Shown: positions 10,301 to 18,584, counted from the first letter of the stretch. The stretch is 64,000 nt of DNA from Roseinatronobacter sp. S2 (GCF_029581395.1 NZ_CP121117.1:103138-167137); one strand, 5' to 3'. Program-made: numbers and translations. The notes: generated by a model not told the origin, from the letters alone.

Positions 10301-11099
10301 CCCCTCCTTCGAGATCATCGTCCATGATGGCGTGACCGAACGCGCGACGCGCCTGCCGGTCGAGGTCAATGTGCCGCTGGAGCCTCTGGCGGTCTGGCCG
10401 GAAGATCGAGAGTCGGGGGGATCGGCTGGTATTGCCTTCAACGTCCCGATCGACGCCGAAACGCTTGCTGCGATAACTCTTGAGGCCAATGGCGCTTCCG
10501 TTCCCGCCCATGTGACGCTCGATCCATCCGGCATGATCGTCACTGTCGCGCCGCAGGAGCCGGAGGCCGATGCCGTCTTTACTGCAATGGCCGACACGTC
10601 GCTGGCTGCCGTCGATGGCAGGTCTATACGGAACGCCATTCGGGTAAGCTTCACCGCGGAGCCTCTCGAACCCGTAGTGGCTGCCGCGGCGCGTGAAATT
10701 GCAACACCCGGGAGTTCCCCCAGTTCCGACGATGCGGCTGCCGCTGACGCCGAGATAGCCGGCATCGGCGAAATTCGTCTTGAACTTGGGCAACCCCTGA
10801 CCGTACCTGCGCAAATCCTGCGCTGCGCGACGGATGAGGATAATCGGCTGTCGCAGCTCGAAATCACCTTCGAAACAACGCCGGGCGACTGGGTGGGAAT
10901 CACGATGAGCCGTGATGCGGATGACGTACTGACCGTACAGATGGCTCTGAGCAATGGTGCCCAGTTCAACAATCAGGGAGGTGTCAACAACGGCTGGCAT
11001 TTTCGCTTGGAAGACGAGCAGGTCTCTGTCCAGGCTCGTGTCGGGGGACCGGGAGAACAGGTAAGATTTTCTATGACCGGCGAGTGCTCCTCGCGTTAG
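7356..11099 (+). CDS. Very large exported metzincin-type metalloprotease with Ig-like modules
   Basis: A 1247-residue protein with a signal peptide (CALIWALVLPALAISQAAAQ). Residues about 245-350 resemble an SbsA-type Ig-like domain (ETEPLNGRENVILEGADFFV, then TVYEITVVGGNAGVRG). The catalytic signature HEFGHVFGLPH is at residues 683-693; its three histidines and Glu684 are the zinc ligands and general base of metzincins. A second SbsA-like domain lies near residues 1010-1110 (ESGGSAGIAFNVP, IRNAIRVSFTAEP). A C-terminal beta-rich module contains cysteines (RCATDE, GECSSR). It probably cleaves proteins outside the cell or in the periplasm. I see no Met-turn motif that I can assign with certainty. 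It closes the operon begun at 2861. Confidence 0.83.
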   Translation: MVGNRTAMLWLKRCALIWALVLPALAISQAAAQTVDPNAPYEDAYDALTRGQLVGTWQGAISGSSISQADGQMAGQAVFVRRGYEGRNDFGIVLHDHRHRDGVDYSEISIGNIPCGPDGGVVRAVHGLEMQNAPAGAFASVLFDNRLADTGRDDFLVSPVYGPELDNPANLQTRWSDDGFTLRLSGPFISIVAPVRNGTVDYERQGEGWIEQLHLDVEFILERSPETEAAFDRMMCKEPDVFHVVETEPLNGRENVILEGADFFVEFSDAVAEGSLDSDTVIMTTRDRNNGLIFVDLELGLEDENGIDDDKSLRLAPREPLRSGTVYEITVVGGNAGVRGIERQVLERDTTFFVSTIIDPDDLRFGIYQVSRNAPLVHGKPAAARIQVEWEELLDIHPDWQVFAYPVLAEVLDDRDNTVFPQIQQRVERPDQYTDEDRRLGEHTVDLFGWTPSPQNDPRNFRAEITPADHYPEDVEITPAIVEQTLDYAAQPIDLLTFDYYIAAHSEWRDNIDIEQSRQVVQAAQQDGAFANQIFPVARVRGRFQGTYNLQDTICTILGVEWVVCEDGFRFWDNPASQAADFNEWNALVRLFHEHVAAHSNADILVSYHPPSLGGTGITQAPFEQPESLRRSGDEPYWFGNPDPDLLDSLHADRTGQNTIMMSTWIPTNQMFPGILLSPLVAHEFGHVFGLPHTPYAENNAHRQKICRTGYQTVAPGIDGMRIALHGLTGWQKSSEHGNAQTRAPLLNLMFPCIYEPHSDYWIDPNQYNWLVENMPAMLRYTRNQRAEAPVFSRVQFAQLSDPAAGNIVRSDANPELPDVRWIMLSGLVDRAEATLMPAIGVQGSREPLSGNGPYELRVEGAAGQLLARASVGPRPFETGPWPFAVTVPISGDPTRIVLLRDTEVLAERRADPALAVPEVFSHAPGSTYRAGETLEWGSASAEGRTYTLRFTTDGEAWTTLAVLLGEPRFTPDPATLGPGLNPSFEIIVHDGVTERATRLPVEVNVPLEPLAVWPEDRESGGSAGIAFNVPIDAETLAAITLEANGASVPAHVTLDPSGMIVTVAPQEPEADAVFTAMADTSLAAVDGRSIRNAIRVSFTAEPLEPVVAAAAREIATPGSSPSSDDAAAADAEIAGIGEIRLELGQPLTVPAQILRCATDEDNRLSQLEITFETTPGDWVGITMSRDADDVLTVQMALSNGAQFNNQGGVNNGWHFRLEDEQVSVQARVGGPGEQVRFSMTGECSSR

Positions 11100-11515
11100 A
11101 ACTGAGCCTTCATTTCGATCGGACTTTGAACGGACACTAGGTTTATTGTTGCGACCGCCTCTAGCCGGAAGACTGCCATTGGATCACGGCCGAACGGGAG
11201 TCTACAAGCGGGCCGGTGCTGGGTTTGCTTGGTCGAATTGCCTTGGCACCAGATTTGCTCCGCCTGCAACGTCTGCTTACAGCGTCACCGCTTCGCGGCG
11301 TCAACGACTGCAATAGCGTCGGGAACTGCCGATCAGCAACGCCCCACAACCGGTGCCGAGACCGCACTGCCGCCTTCCTGCCAACTGCATTCCCTCCGCA
11401 GCAGATCACCATCATTCTGGGGGCGGGCAAGGAGAATGGCAGGTTTCTGAATTGCACCGCGAAATGAGCCCTCTGTGAAGACCGATTAGGAGTTCTTATA
11501 GCTGAGACCTTTTCC
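11100..11515. other. 416-bp stretch without a supported gene
   Basis: Frames here are open on both strands but are arginine/serine-rich, with no RBS and no recognisable domain. I see no hairpin with a T-tract after the metalloprotease stop. The stretch leads into the insertion-sequence cluster. Confidence 0.5.
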
Positions 11516-11603
11516 CTACAGAGCCTCACCCAGTATGCGTATCGCCTTGGGGCCGACACCATGAATGGCCAATAACTCCTTCTTTGAATAGCTTGCGACT
11601 TGC
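11516..11603 (-). pseudogene. 3' end of a helix-hairpin-helix (alpha-CTD-like) DNA-binding protein gene
   Basis: The last 28 codons before a TAG (11516-11518) read QVASYSKKELLAIHGVGPKA then IRILGEAL. This is the helix-hairpin-helix C-terminus of small RNA-polymerase-alpha-CTD-like DNA-binding proteins (family memory: ...LALHGVGPKAIRIL...). The 5' part is gone: the fragment stops at the IS407-like element, and the sequence beyond the element does not continue it in the same frame. It is therefore a remnant cut by IS insertion and/or an accompanying rearrangement. Confidence 0.55.
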
Positions 11604-11734
11604 TGACCTGCCACGGGATTTTTCCTCCATTTGGAATTAGAGTCCGACCCAAGGAAGGGACGGACAATGAAGCGAACGAGATACACGGAAGTGAATCGCT
11701 CCGGGTTTGTCGGAGACCATCAACTTAAGTAAGG

Positions 11735-12076
11735 ATGATGGTTATGACGAAAAGCAAAATGGCAAATCGCTACTCGCCCGAGGTCCGCGCACGTGCGGTG
11801 CGGATGGTGTTCGAGCATCAGGGCTCATACGAAACGCAGGCGGGCGCGATCGCGGCCATTGCACCCAAGATTGGCTGTATTCCCCAGACGCTGCGCGAAT
11901 GGATCAAGCAGGCCGAGAAAGACAGCGGCATGCGCGATGGGGTGACCACTGAGGAACGGGACCGGATCAAGGCCCTGGAGCGTGAGGTCCGGGAGCTGCG
12001 CCAGGCGAATGAAATTCTCCGCAAGGCGTCAGCTTATTTTGCGCAGGCGGAACTCGACCGCCCACTGAAGCGATGA
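11735..12076 (+). CDS. IS3-family transposase OrfA
   Basis: A 113-residue protein with an N-terminal helix-turn-helix ([18 protein letters not shown] ... [17 protein letters not shown]). A leucine-zipper-like coiled coil follows ([20 protein letters not shown]), then [12 protein letters not shown], the usual end of OrfA in the IS51/IS3411 subgroup. It binds the element's ends and is normally made both alone and as an OrfAB fusion. The stop overlaps the orfB ATG by 4 nt, with orfB in the -1 frame. Several Met codons lie near the start (11735, 11738, 11747); the choice makes little difference. Group assignment is from memory and moderate. Confidence 0.9.
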   Translation: MMVMTKSKMANRYSPEVRARAVRMVFEHQGSYETQAGAIAAIAPKIGCIPQTLREWIKQAEKDSGMRDGVTTEERDRIKALEREVRELRQANEILRKASAYFAQAELDRPLKR

Positions 12077-12978
12077 TTGCCTTCATTGAAGATCAGCGCA
12101 TTGTTTACGGCGTCGAGTCGATCTGCAGGGTTCTGCCGATCGCGCCGTCAACGTTTTATCACCGCCTCGCATGTCGCGCTGATCCTTCCAAAGCATCGGC
12201 GCGACATCAGCGGGATGCGGAATTGCGACCAGAAATCAAAAGGGTCTGGGATGAAAACTATCAAGTCTACGGGGTCCGCAAGGCGTGGCACCAGATGAAG
12301 CGCGAGCGCTTTGATGTGGCCCGCTGCACGGTTGCACGCTTGATGAAGCAGATCGGCATCCGTGGGGCTGTGCGCGGCAAGGTGGTCAAAACAACGGTTC
12401 CAGACACGTCAGCGCCCTGTCCGCGTGACAAGGTGAACCGTCAGTTCCGGGCACCGGCACCAAACATGCTGTGGGTCAGTGATTTTACCTACGTGTCGAC
12501 ATGGCAGGGCTTTATCTATGTGGCCTTCGTCATCGACACATTCGCTGATCGCATTGTTGGTTGGCGGGTATCGCGGTCTGCCAAGACAGACTTTGTTCTC
12601 GATGCCTTGGAACAGGCCCTGCATGATCGACGGCCTGTCCAGAAGAGCGGCTTGGTCCATCACTCGGATCGCGGCGGGCAATATTTGTCTATTCGATACA
12701 CCGAGCGTTTGGCCGAAGCGGGCATTGAGCCATCGGTCGGCAGCGTCGGTGACTCATATGACAACGCCCTCGCGGAAACCATAAACGGCCTCTACAAAAC
12801 CGAGCTGGTTCACCGCCAGGGCCCTTGGCGCAACATGCAGGATCTGGAAATGGCCACCCTCGGCTGGGTCGATTGGTTCAACCACAGACGCCTACTCGGG
12901 CCCATCGGGAACATCCCACCAGCAGAGGCTGAAGAGAACTTCTATGCAAAGCGTGACGTGCTCGATATGGTCGCGTGA
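12073..12978 (+). CDS. IS3-family transposase OrfB (DDE integrase)
   Basis: A 301-residue catalytic subunit with an HTH_21-like N-terminal part ([20 protein letters not shown]) and an rve/integrase core. The DDE triad is visible: D137 (LWVSDFTY), D199 (HHSDRGGQY) and E235 ([12 protein letters not shown]), with exactly 35 residues between D199 and E235. It cuts and joins the IS ends. Expected to be produced mainly as an OrfAB fusion by -1 frameshifting at the 12073-12076 overlap. No damage is visible. Confidence 0.93.
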   Translation: MIAFIEDQRIVYGVESICRVLPIAPSTFYHRLACRADPSKASARHQRDAELRPEIKRVWDENYQVYGVRKAWHQMKRERFDVARCTVARLMKQIGIRGAVRGKVVKTTVPDTSAPCPRDKVNRQFRAPAPNMLWVSDFTYVSTWQGFIYVAFVIDTFADRIVGWRVSRSAKTDFVLDALEQALHDRRPVQKSGLVHHSDRGGQYLSIRYTERLAEAGIEPSVGSVGDSYDNALAETINGLYKTELVHRQGPWRNMQDLEMATLGWVDWFNHRRLLGPIGNIPPAEAEENFYAKRDVLDMVA

Positions 12979-13255
12979 AATGAAGCTATAGGTCTCCGAC
13001 AAACCCGGAGCGATTCAAAGAACAGATCATCAGCATTCTGACCGAGCATGAGGCGGGCGCAAAGTGTGCCGATCTTTGCCGCAAGCACGGCATGTCGGAA
13101 GGCACCTTTTATGCGTGGAAGGCGAAGTTTGGCGGGATGACGGTTTCGGACGCCAAACGGCTGAAGGCGCTCGAGGACGAGAACGCAAAGCTGAAGAAGC
13201 TCTTGGCCGAGCAGATGCTGGACGCGGCGGCGATGAAGGAACTGCTGTCAAAAAA

Positions 13256-14185
13256 ATGGTAGGGCCCGCCGTGAAGCGCGAAGCTGTCGCGCATCTGCAG
13301 GCCAAGCTGGGCCTGTCGGAGCGGCGGGCCTGCCGCCTTGTCGGGGCGGATCGCAAGATGATCCGCTACCAGTCCAGAAGGCCGTGCGAAACCGAGTTGC
13401 GCCGGCGGCTGCGGGATCTGGCCAATGAGCGCCGCCGGTTTGGCTATCGGCGTCTGTTCGTGTTGCTGCGCCGCGATGGCGAGCCGTCAGGGATCAACCG
13501 CATCTACCGGCTGTATCGAGAAGAAGGGCTCACGGTGCGCAAACGCCGGGCTCGGCGCAAAGCAGTAGGAACACGCGCCCCGATCTTGGTCGAAGCACGG
13601 CCCAATGCGCGCTGGTCGCTGGATTTCGTCCATGACCAGCTTGCCTGTGGCCGACGGTTCCGCATCCTGAACGTGGTCGACGACGTGACTCGGGAATGTC
13701 TGGCAGCTATCCCGGATACATCGATCTCCGGGCGGCGTGTTGCGCGGGAACTGGCGGCACTGATCGAACGGCGCGGAAAGCCTGGCATGATCGTCAGCGA
13801 TAACGGCACCGAACTAACCAGTAACGCAATCTTAACCTTTGCCACGGAGCGCAAGATCGAATGGCATTACATCGCGCCGGGTAAGCCCATGCAGAACGGC
13901 TTCGTGGAAAGTTTCAACGGGCGCATGCGCGACGAGCTCCTGAACGAGACCATGTTCCGCAACATGGCCCATGCCCGCGCCGTGATCCGGGCCTGGGCCA
14001 CCGACTTCAACGAAACACGCCCGCATTCGGCGCTTGGCTATCAGACGCCAATGGAATTCGCGGAACACCTCACCACCGCAACCGACACCCGCGCTGCGCC
14101 ATCTGAAAGCTCCGCGCGGATGTCGGTTGCTCCACCTGCGCCAATCGGCGTATCAACCCAAAGGGCTCCGGTCCCGGCTGGATGA
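13256..14185 (+). CDS. IS407-like transposase OrfB (copy 1)
   Basis: A 309-residue DDE integrase starting [15 protein letters not shown]. The triad is D123 (WSLDFVHD), D182 (VSDNGTEL) and E218 ([10 protein letters not shown]), with 35 residues between the last two. It is identical over nearly all its length to the copy at 36137-37066; one visible difference is Ile versus Met in PDTSISG(I/M)AA-type positions of the shadow strand. The gene itself is intact, but its orfA is interrupted upstream, so the frameshift fusion cannot be made. The C-terminal about 35 residues ([19 protein letters not shown]) are a low-complexity tail. Confidence 0.9.
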   Translation: MVGPAVKREAVAHLQAKLGLSERRACRLVGADRKMIRYQSRRPCETELRRRLRDLANERRRFGYRRLFVLLRRDGEPSGINRIYRLYREEGLTVRKRRARRKAVGTRAPILVEARPNARWSLDFVHDQLACGRRFRILNVVDDVTRECLAAIPDTSISGRRVARELAALIERRGKPGMIVSDNGTELTSNAILTFATERKIEWHYIAPGKPMQNGFVESFNGRMRDELLNETMFRNMAHARAVIRAWATDFNETRPHSALGYQTPMEFAEHLTTATDTRAAPSESSARMSVAPPAPIGVSTQRAPVPAG

Positions 14186-14215
14186 AAGTTCAGTGGCAGG
14201 TCACTTGCTGAGCGC

Positions 14216-15288
14216 ACGGATACGCTCGAAATCTTCGCTGAGGCGCTTTCCCGCCGCGGTCACCATACGAACTTCGTTGTTGGGAACCAGACCAAGGGCG
14301 ATGAGAGGGCAGTGAAGGCCGTCTTTGGTAGCGCACCGGATGGTTTTCGGCGGATCACGCACGGTAAGTCTGTAGAGTCCTACTTCCGCCCTGGCGGGAA
14401 GAACGCCCCGCATGGTCCGGCGTCGGTATTTCTCACGTATAAAATGGCTGAGGGCATCAACCTCCAATCAGCCGATACCTAGGATCAGCCAGACGACTGC
14501 GCGACCACAACTTCCACGACGTTCTCGCGCGCACCAAGGAGAGAATTTCGCCCGAACGTTATGCTCTGATCAGCAAGGCAAGAATAGAAGGCACTTGGGG
14601 TGCTGACCTGGCGCTGCTGTCTGCTAGGGAGAGGTTCACCGCGTTACACCTGAAGGGCGTCGACAAGCCGGCCAACTTCTTTCCCCCGCGTTTGCTGATG
14701 CTGCGACATTCCGAGGAGGGATTAGTGCTGGTCAGGGATCAGTTGAGCTGCGCCAAGATTCTTGAAGCGGCCTACGAGCGCACGAGAAGCCTGGGCTTAG
14801 AACAGACCCGCATGCCCTTGGAGGATCTGTCCAGCGCGCTCGAAATCATCGCAGAGCAGCTTGGAACGCTCACAGAGTGGGACCTACGCCCTGCTCGGGT
14901 CGAAAGCCTGATGAAAGCATGCGCGGAGTTCATGAGCCGGCGCGGCGAAAGCCGCCTCGATGATCAGGAACTGTTCGGGCACCTTTCTTTACCTGCCATC
15001 GAGATGATCTGTGAGGCATGGAGCAGACTGCTTGACCCCTTCTGGGAGCAAGCCAAGCAAGAGGTGCGGGACAGCTTCGCCTATGAAGACCTCCCAAAGG
15101 GCTATATCGCGATTCAGGCAATTCTTCAGAAGCTGGATGGTGATGCTCGCCACGCCGATGAAATTCATGAAATGATGTCAAAGGGCCCGGCGTCCAGTCG
15201 TGAGCCCGTATTTCCATCCTATCGGGGAACAGCCACTCCCCAAGCTCTTATTAGATCGGGGACGACTCGCTCCCGCGATTACCCCATG
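14216..15288 (+). pseudogene. Remnant of a helicase-like protein (C-terminal part), truncated on both sides by IS elements
   Basis: From 14216 one frame reads TDTLEIFAEALSRRGHHT ... VFLTYKMAEGINLQSADT before a stop at 14480. This resembles the C-terminal helicase core (motifs IV-V, G-INLQ-AD). The next frame then carries on from 14494 (RLRDHNFHDVLARTKERISP) through LLMLRHSEEGLVLVRD to SSREPVFPSYRG, where the IS1111 element cuts in at 15289. A small deletion or frameshift near 14480-14494 explains the change. The helical tail (LDDQELFGHLSLPAIEMICE) matches nothing I recognise. The helicase label rests on short motifs, so treat it as tentative. The 5' part lies beyond the IS407-like copy and was not found. 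Confidence 0.45.
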
Positions 15289-16725
15289 TGGATGCCCCCA
15301 CCCGCCGGCATCGTATACAATGACGTGTGTGGATGTCCTCTGTTTGGCAAGCATTATCTTCGATTTTCGGCGGGGTCTTCGATCGGACGTGTGTCAGGCC
15401 TCTGAGTGTGGCCTTCTATGACGCCACGGGTGGGTCATGCTGTTCGGAAGGCTGGGTTCACATCGGTTCAGAGAGCTGCAAGCGCTCGTGCTCCGGGTCT
15501 GAATTTCCCTGCCTTGAACTTCGAAGTCCGTATCGCGCACTCCTCGTCGATCGCTCACCCTGGCCTTGCGGCCATGTCGTGCCTTTCCCCTTCTCGGGTT
15601 CAGATCACGCCATTCGATAATTCTCCTGCTTTGTCGAAATTGCCCAAATCATGCGCGCCGTTCGCGGTGAGCTTGAACCCGTGGCGCTGCACCGCTCACT
15701 GTTTGCCAAGGCAACGGCTGCCACCATCTTCGGTTTGCGTGCGACAAGTGCGGCCAGCCAGCGGTTTGTACTGCCGCCCCTGCGAACCACCCAGCGGATT
15801 ACGCTCATGGCGCCAACAATCAGCAATCGACGGATGTCGGTTTGCCCCATTTTGCTGACCGATCCCAGTCTGGCCTTTCCGCCCGTTGACCTTTGTCGCG
15901 ATACCAAGCCCAGCCAGGCGGCGAAGTTGCGGCCGCTGTCAAATGTATCAAGATCAGGGGCGAATGCCGCGACAGCGCCTGCGGTGACAGGGCCTATACC
16001 TAGGATGGTGCAAAGCCTGCGCAATTGCTCATCTGTCTTCGATGAGGTTTCCAGCTCATCGGAAAGCCGGTCAATGACTTCGGTGAGACGCGCAATCTGC
16101 TCAACATAGATCGATCCCATGTTTCGGACCGGCTCGGGCAGATCAGTACTCTCGTCAGCAAGGGCGCTCTCAAGCAGCTTGAGACTTGCGGGCCCTTTGG
16201 GCGCCACCAACCCGAACTCAGCCAAATGGCCGCGCAATGCGTTGATCAGCTGAGTGCGCTGTCGAACCATACATTGATGCGTGCGGTATGCGACTGCACG
16301 GCCTTGCGTTTCTGCGCTCTTCACTGCCACAAACCGCATGGTTGGTCGCAACGCAGCTTCTGCGATGGCCTCTGCATCCGCGCGGTCATTTTTCTGGCGT
16401 TTTACAAACGGCTTCACGTAAGCAGCCGGCACAAGGCGAACCTCATGACCACGGCTTTGCGCAAATCTTCCCCAGTGATGCGAGGTGGCACAAGCCTCCA
16501 TTGCCACAATGCAGGCCGGGTGGTCAGCAAGTAGCGCCGCCAACCGAGTACGCGACATAGCGCGGTTGAATACAACCACCCCATCAAGCCCAACTCCACA
16601 GACCTGAAAACTGCCTTTTGCCAAGTCGATCGCCAAAATATTGATTGTTGATGTCATCGGTGTGCCCTCCACTAAGCGTATATAGAACCGTCATGGTATA
16701 CGATGCCGGCGGGTGGGGGCATCCA
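15289..16725 (-). mobile_element. IS110-family (IS1111-type) insertion sequence
   Basis: Perfect 30-bp inverted repeats lie at 15289-15318 and 16696-16725 (core CCCCCACCCGCCGGCATCG). They bracket one transposase gene on the minus strand. Inverted subterminal repeats are the hallmark of the IS1111 subgroup; classic IS110 lacks them. The true ends may lie a few bases outside the repeats. About 285 bp between the left repeat and the gene's 3' end is the usual place for the IS110-family bridge/seeker RNA and hairpins. It interrupts the helicase-like remnant. Confidence 0.85.
15605..16657 (-). CDS. IS110-family (IS1111-type) transposase
   Basis: A 350-residue protein from ATG 16657 (MTSTINILAIDLAKGSFQVC), preceded by GGAGGG; an upstream in-frame start at 16672 is possible. 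The N-terminal RuvC-like DEDD domain shows the first acidic residue in AIDLAKG, E in VAMEACATSHHW, and NDRADAEAIAEA. The C-terminal Transposase_20 domain contains a helix-hairpin-helix-like GIGPVTAGAVAAFAPDLDTF and the conserved AWLGLVSRQRSTGGK serine region. The extreme C-terminus (ALANSERCSATGSSSPRT, then ARMIWAISTK) looks longer than usual by about a dozen residues but stays in frame. Likely functional. Confidence 0.92.
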   Translation of the reverse strand: MTSTINILAIDLAKGSFQVCGVGLDGVVVFNRAMSRTRLAALLADHPACIVAMEACATSHHWGRFAQSRGHEVRLVPAAYVKPFVKRQKNDRADAEAIAEAALRPTMRFVAVKSAETQGRAVAYRTHQCMVRQRTQLINALRGHLAEFGLVAPKGPASLKLLESALADESTDLPEPVRNMGSIYVEQIARLTEVIDRLSDELETSSKTDEQLRRLCTILGIGPVTAGAVAAFAPDLDTFDSGRNFAAWLGLVSRQRSTGGKARLGSVSKMGQTDIRRLLIVGAMSVIRWVVRRGGSTNRWLAALVARKPKMVAAVALANSERCSATGSSSPRTARMIWAISTKQENYRMA

Positions 16726-17100
16726 CGGCATCAGTTCAGATGGCAGAGGGGCGATCACTACCGGACCTGCTTAGGTCAGCCTGCTTTCAATTTGGAAAAC
16801 AGCACATGTCCATCGCGCGCCTCTCCCATCGGGATCGCTATCAGCAGTTACGGCAAATGTCGGAAGGGCGGTCGACGCCGTTCGGAAAGAGAAGAAGTTC
16901 CGCGATCATTTATTGGAAACGCGTCGCTCAGGTTGCGCCAGCTTGGAGCGGACTGATCACATCATTCAGCGATGCCGTCCTTCCTCGGCCCAAAGCTGGG
17001 CCTTGCTCTACCACCGCTGGTCCGAGTTTGGCAGATCTCGTTCAAGCGGCCGCGCGGCTCCATCAGAAGCGGCAGGCGCTGTGAAAATTCCCAGTGAGTT
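16726..17100. other. 375-bp stretch without a recognisable gene
   Basis: One plus-strand frame is open from inside the IS end to 17084 (SLPDLLRSACFQFGKQHMSI ... LADLVQAAARLHQKRQAL). It has no convincing start and no family I know. It could be the tail of the gene interrupted by the IS1111 element, but this is not provable by eye. Confidence 0.4.
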
Positions 17101-17697
17101 TCAGGCGCGCGCGGCCAACCCGGCGTCATTCAGCTGTTCAGCGTCTGGCAGGTCGCGCAAGCTCTCCAGCCCGAAAGCTGCGAGGAACGCGTCTGTGGTC
17201 ACGAAAGTATAGGGGGCACCACGACGCGGCGCGCGCGGCCCAGTTCCAATCAGACCGTGTGCATGCAGCCGCCCGATCAGGTCCCGGCTGATCTCTTTGC
17301 CGAAGATATCCTTGAGCCCGTCGCGGGTGATCGGCTGGTGGTAGGCGATGGCCGCCAAAATCGCGACGTCGAACTCGTTCAGGTCCAGAAGTTGGTCGCT
17401 CACATCGGCAGCGGCGCGGATCGCGGGCGCGTAGACAGGTCGCGTCCGGAACATCCACCCCCCGGCGACTTGGGCAATCTCGAACGCCCGCCCTTCAAGA
17501 TCGGCGGCCAGATCCTCGACCAGCAGATCAACCGAAGTCCCCTGCCCCACGATGCGCGCCAGATCCTCGCGCGGTACAGGCGAGGCAGAGGCAAACAGCA
17601 CCGCCTCGATCCGACGCATCCATTCCCGCCAGCGCAACTCCGGCGGCAGGTCGGATAGTTCGCGGTCAAGCTCGGGTTCGGTGCGATCCTTTGCCAT
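17101..17697 (-). CDS. scpB: SMC-Scp complex subunit ScpB homologue
   Basis: A 198-residue ScpB/kleisin-partner protein. The first winged helix (about residues 25-95) reads RRIEAVLFASASPVPREDLA and GGWMFRTRP. The second (about residues 100-180) contains LNEFDVAILAAIAYHQPITR and the conserved GLIGTGPRAPRRGAPYTFVTT motif that defines ScpB. Chromosomal ScpB works with ScpA and SMC in chromosome condensation. Here no scpA or smc is nearby; instead it is 2 bp downstream of the DUF1403 gene and divergent from a tyrosine recombinase. This is a plasmid-type, orphan ScpB. It may act on the plasmid or with the recombinase (inference). Confidence 0.88.
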   Translation of the reverse strand: MAKDRTEPELDRELSDLPPELRWREWMRRIEAVLFASASPVPREDLARIVGQGTSVDLLVEDLAADLEGRAFEIAQVAGGWMFRTRPVYAPAIRAAADVSDQLLDLNEFDVAILAAIAYHQPITRDGLKDIFGKEISRDLIGRLHAHGLIGTGPRAPRRGAPYTFVTTDAFLAAFGLESLRDLPDAEQLNDAGLAARA

Positions 17698-17699
17698 CG

Positions 17700-18584
17700 C
17701 TACACCCCGTAGAGCCGGAAGGTGTCGCGGCCGGTCAGCTCGCGCACGGCGCCGAGATCGACAAGCCGGTCACAGAGCCGCCGCGCCGCGCGGTTCGGCA
17801 AAGGCAAGGCACTGGGCGCCACCGCGTCCTGCGTCAGGAATATTTCCACCGCCGCCCCTGCCCCCTTGGCCCGAAGCTTTGGTGCAACCCCTTTCAAAAG
17901 CGCAGCCCGACGCGCGAGGTCGACAGCCAGACGCGTGGCCTCGACCGCGGATGCGGTCACAGCGCGATGACAGGCCAGGCGCAAATCGTGGCCCCGCTGG
18001 CGCAGGTCTGTGCGTTTCAAACCCGCGGCCAGCAGTGGCACGACATGATCCCAACTAAGCGCCTGGGCGAGGGCGGCGTCCGCGAGGACCAGCGCTGCGT
18101 CGTCTGCACGTGGCGCCTCGCGCAGAACGGCTTCCAGCGCCATCGCGGCACGGGTCACCGGCGCTCCCTTCTCCGTATCGAGCCATGTAGCAATCTGGCC
18201 CAACTCCAGGGTCGGCAAGGCTCGGCCCAGAGCCTTGATCGACACCGGCCGCTCCACCGCGCGCCGCCAGGCCAAGCAGGTTTCGCCGGCCGGTCCGGGT
18301 AGATCACCGGGGCGCAGAAGACGCATCGCGTCGCGCAGCTCTGAGGCTCTTTCCGGACGCCCCGAAAACGCCACGCAAGCCTCCGCGGCGCGCAGCGCGA
18401 GGCGATCGCGCAACAAGGCGTGTGGTACCGCATGATGTCCCGAAATAACATGCAGGTAGCTCAGGGCCGCGCCCGACAAAAACGCTACATTTTCAGGGGC
18501 TTCACCTCGCGGCGAGGTGATCCAGGAGGGGGTCTTGAGTATCGTGTCGAGGGTGTCGATGGGATCGTGCAGGGTAAATGTCAT
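17700..18584 (-). CDS. DUF1403-family protein
   Basis: A 294-residue, mostly helical, arginine/alanine-rich protein. I recognise it as DUF1403 from the arrangement PSWITSPRGEAPENVAFLSG (about residues 19-38), the AGETCLAWRRAVERP region and the C-terminal PNRAARRLCDRLVDLGAVRE. The function is unknown. The family is typical of plasmids and mobile regions of alphaproteobacteria (family memory). It is the first gene of a two-gene unit with ScpB (gap 2 bp) and faces the tyrosine recombinase across a 113-bp divergent promoter that contains a dif-like site. The genomic pairing is the main clue to its role. Confidence 0.85.
   Translation of the reverse strand: MTFTLHDPIDTLDTILKTPSWITSPRGEAPENVAFLSGAALSYLHVISGHHAVPHALLRDRLALRAAEACVAFSGRPERASELRDAMRLLRPGDLPGPAGETCLAWRRAVERPVSIKALGRALPTLELGQIATWLDTEKGAPVTRAAMALEAVLREAPRADDAALVLADAALAQALSWDHVVPLLAAGLKRTDLRQRGHDLRLACHRAVTASAVEATRLAVDLARRAALLKGVAPKLRAKGAGAAVEIFLTQDAVAPSALPLPNRAARRLCDRLVDLGAVRELTGRDTFRLYGV

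Larger units (their letters stand above)
11692..13017 (+). mobile_element. IS3-family element (IS51/IS3411-like), 1326 bp, nested in copy 1
   Basis: It is bounded by perfect 27-bp inverted repeats (11692-11718 and 12991-13017; they begin TGAATCGCTCCGGG). A 3-bp target duplication AAG lies on both sides (11689-11691, 13018-13020). The pre-insertion site is proved by copy 2, where the same sequence is uninterrupted. orfA and orfB overlap by 4 nt in the -1 frame, as in IS3 elements. Perfect ends and intact genes suggest a recent, possibly active insertion. Confidence 0.93.
11667..13262 (+). pseudogene. IS407-like orfA, interrupted by the inner IS3-family element
   Basis: The reading frame starts ATG 11667 (MKRTRYTE), is broken after eight codons by the IS at 11692-13017, and resumes at 13018 ([20 protein letters not shown] ... 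LLSKKW). With the insert and one AAG removed it is the same 88-residue helix-turn-helix protein as at 37060-37326. The A7 run before its stop (13250-13256) is a canonical A-AAA-AAA slippery site that would normally fuse orfA to orfB by -1 frameshifting. Confidence 0.88.
11604..14203 (+). mobile_element. IS407-like IS3-family element, copy 1, split by another IS
   Basis: Ends are imperfect inverted repeats beginning TGACCTGCCAC (11604) and ending GTGGCAGGTCA (14203). Removing the inner IS (11692-13017) and one 3-bp duplication leaves 1271 bp, the same length as the uninterrupted copy at 36119-37389. Flanks are CTTGC on both sides, an apparent 5-bp target duplication (copy 2 shows 4 bp, the usual size for the IS407 group). 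Its orfA is interrupted, so this copy probably cannot transpose alone. Confidence 0.9.

Noticed and set aside
11161..11667. Possible minus-strand gene of 168 codons
   Set aside because: It runs into the IS end, is Arg/Ser-rich and shows no domain. A different frame there encodes the helix-hairpin-helix remnant.
12409..12681. Frames inside the IS transposase genes on the opposite strand
   Set aside because: They are shadows of the DDE transposases, repeated in both IS407-like copies.
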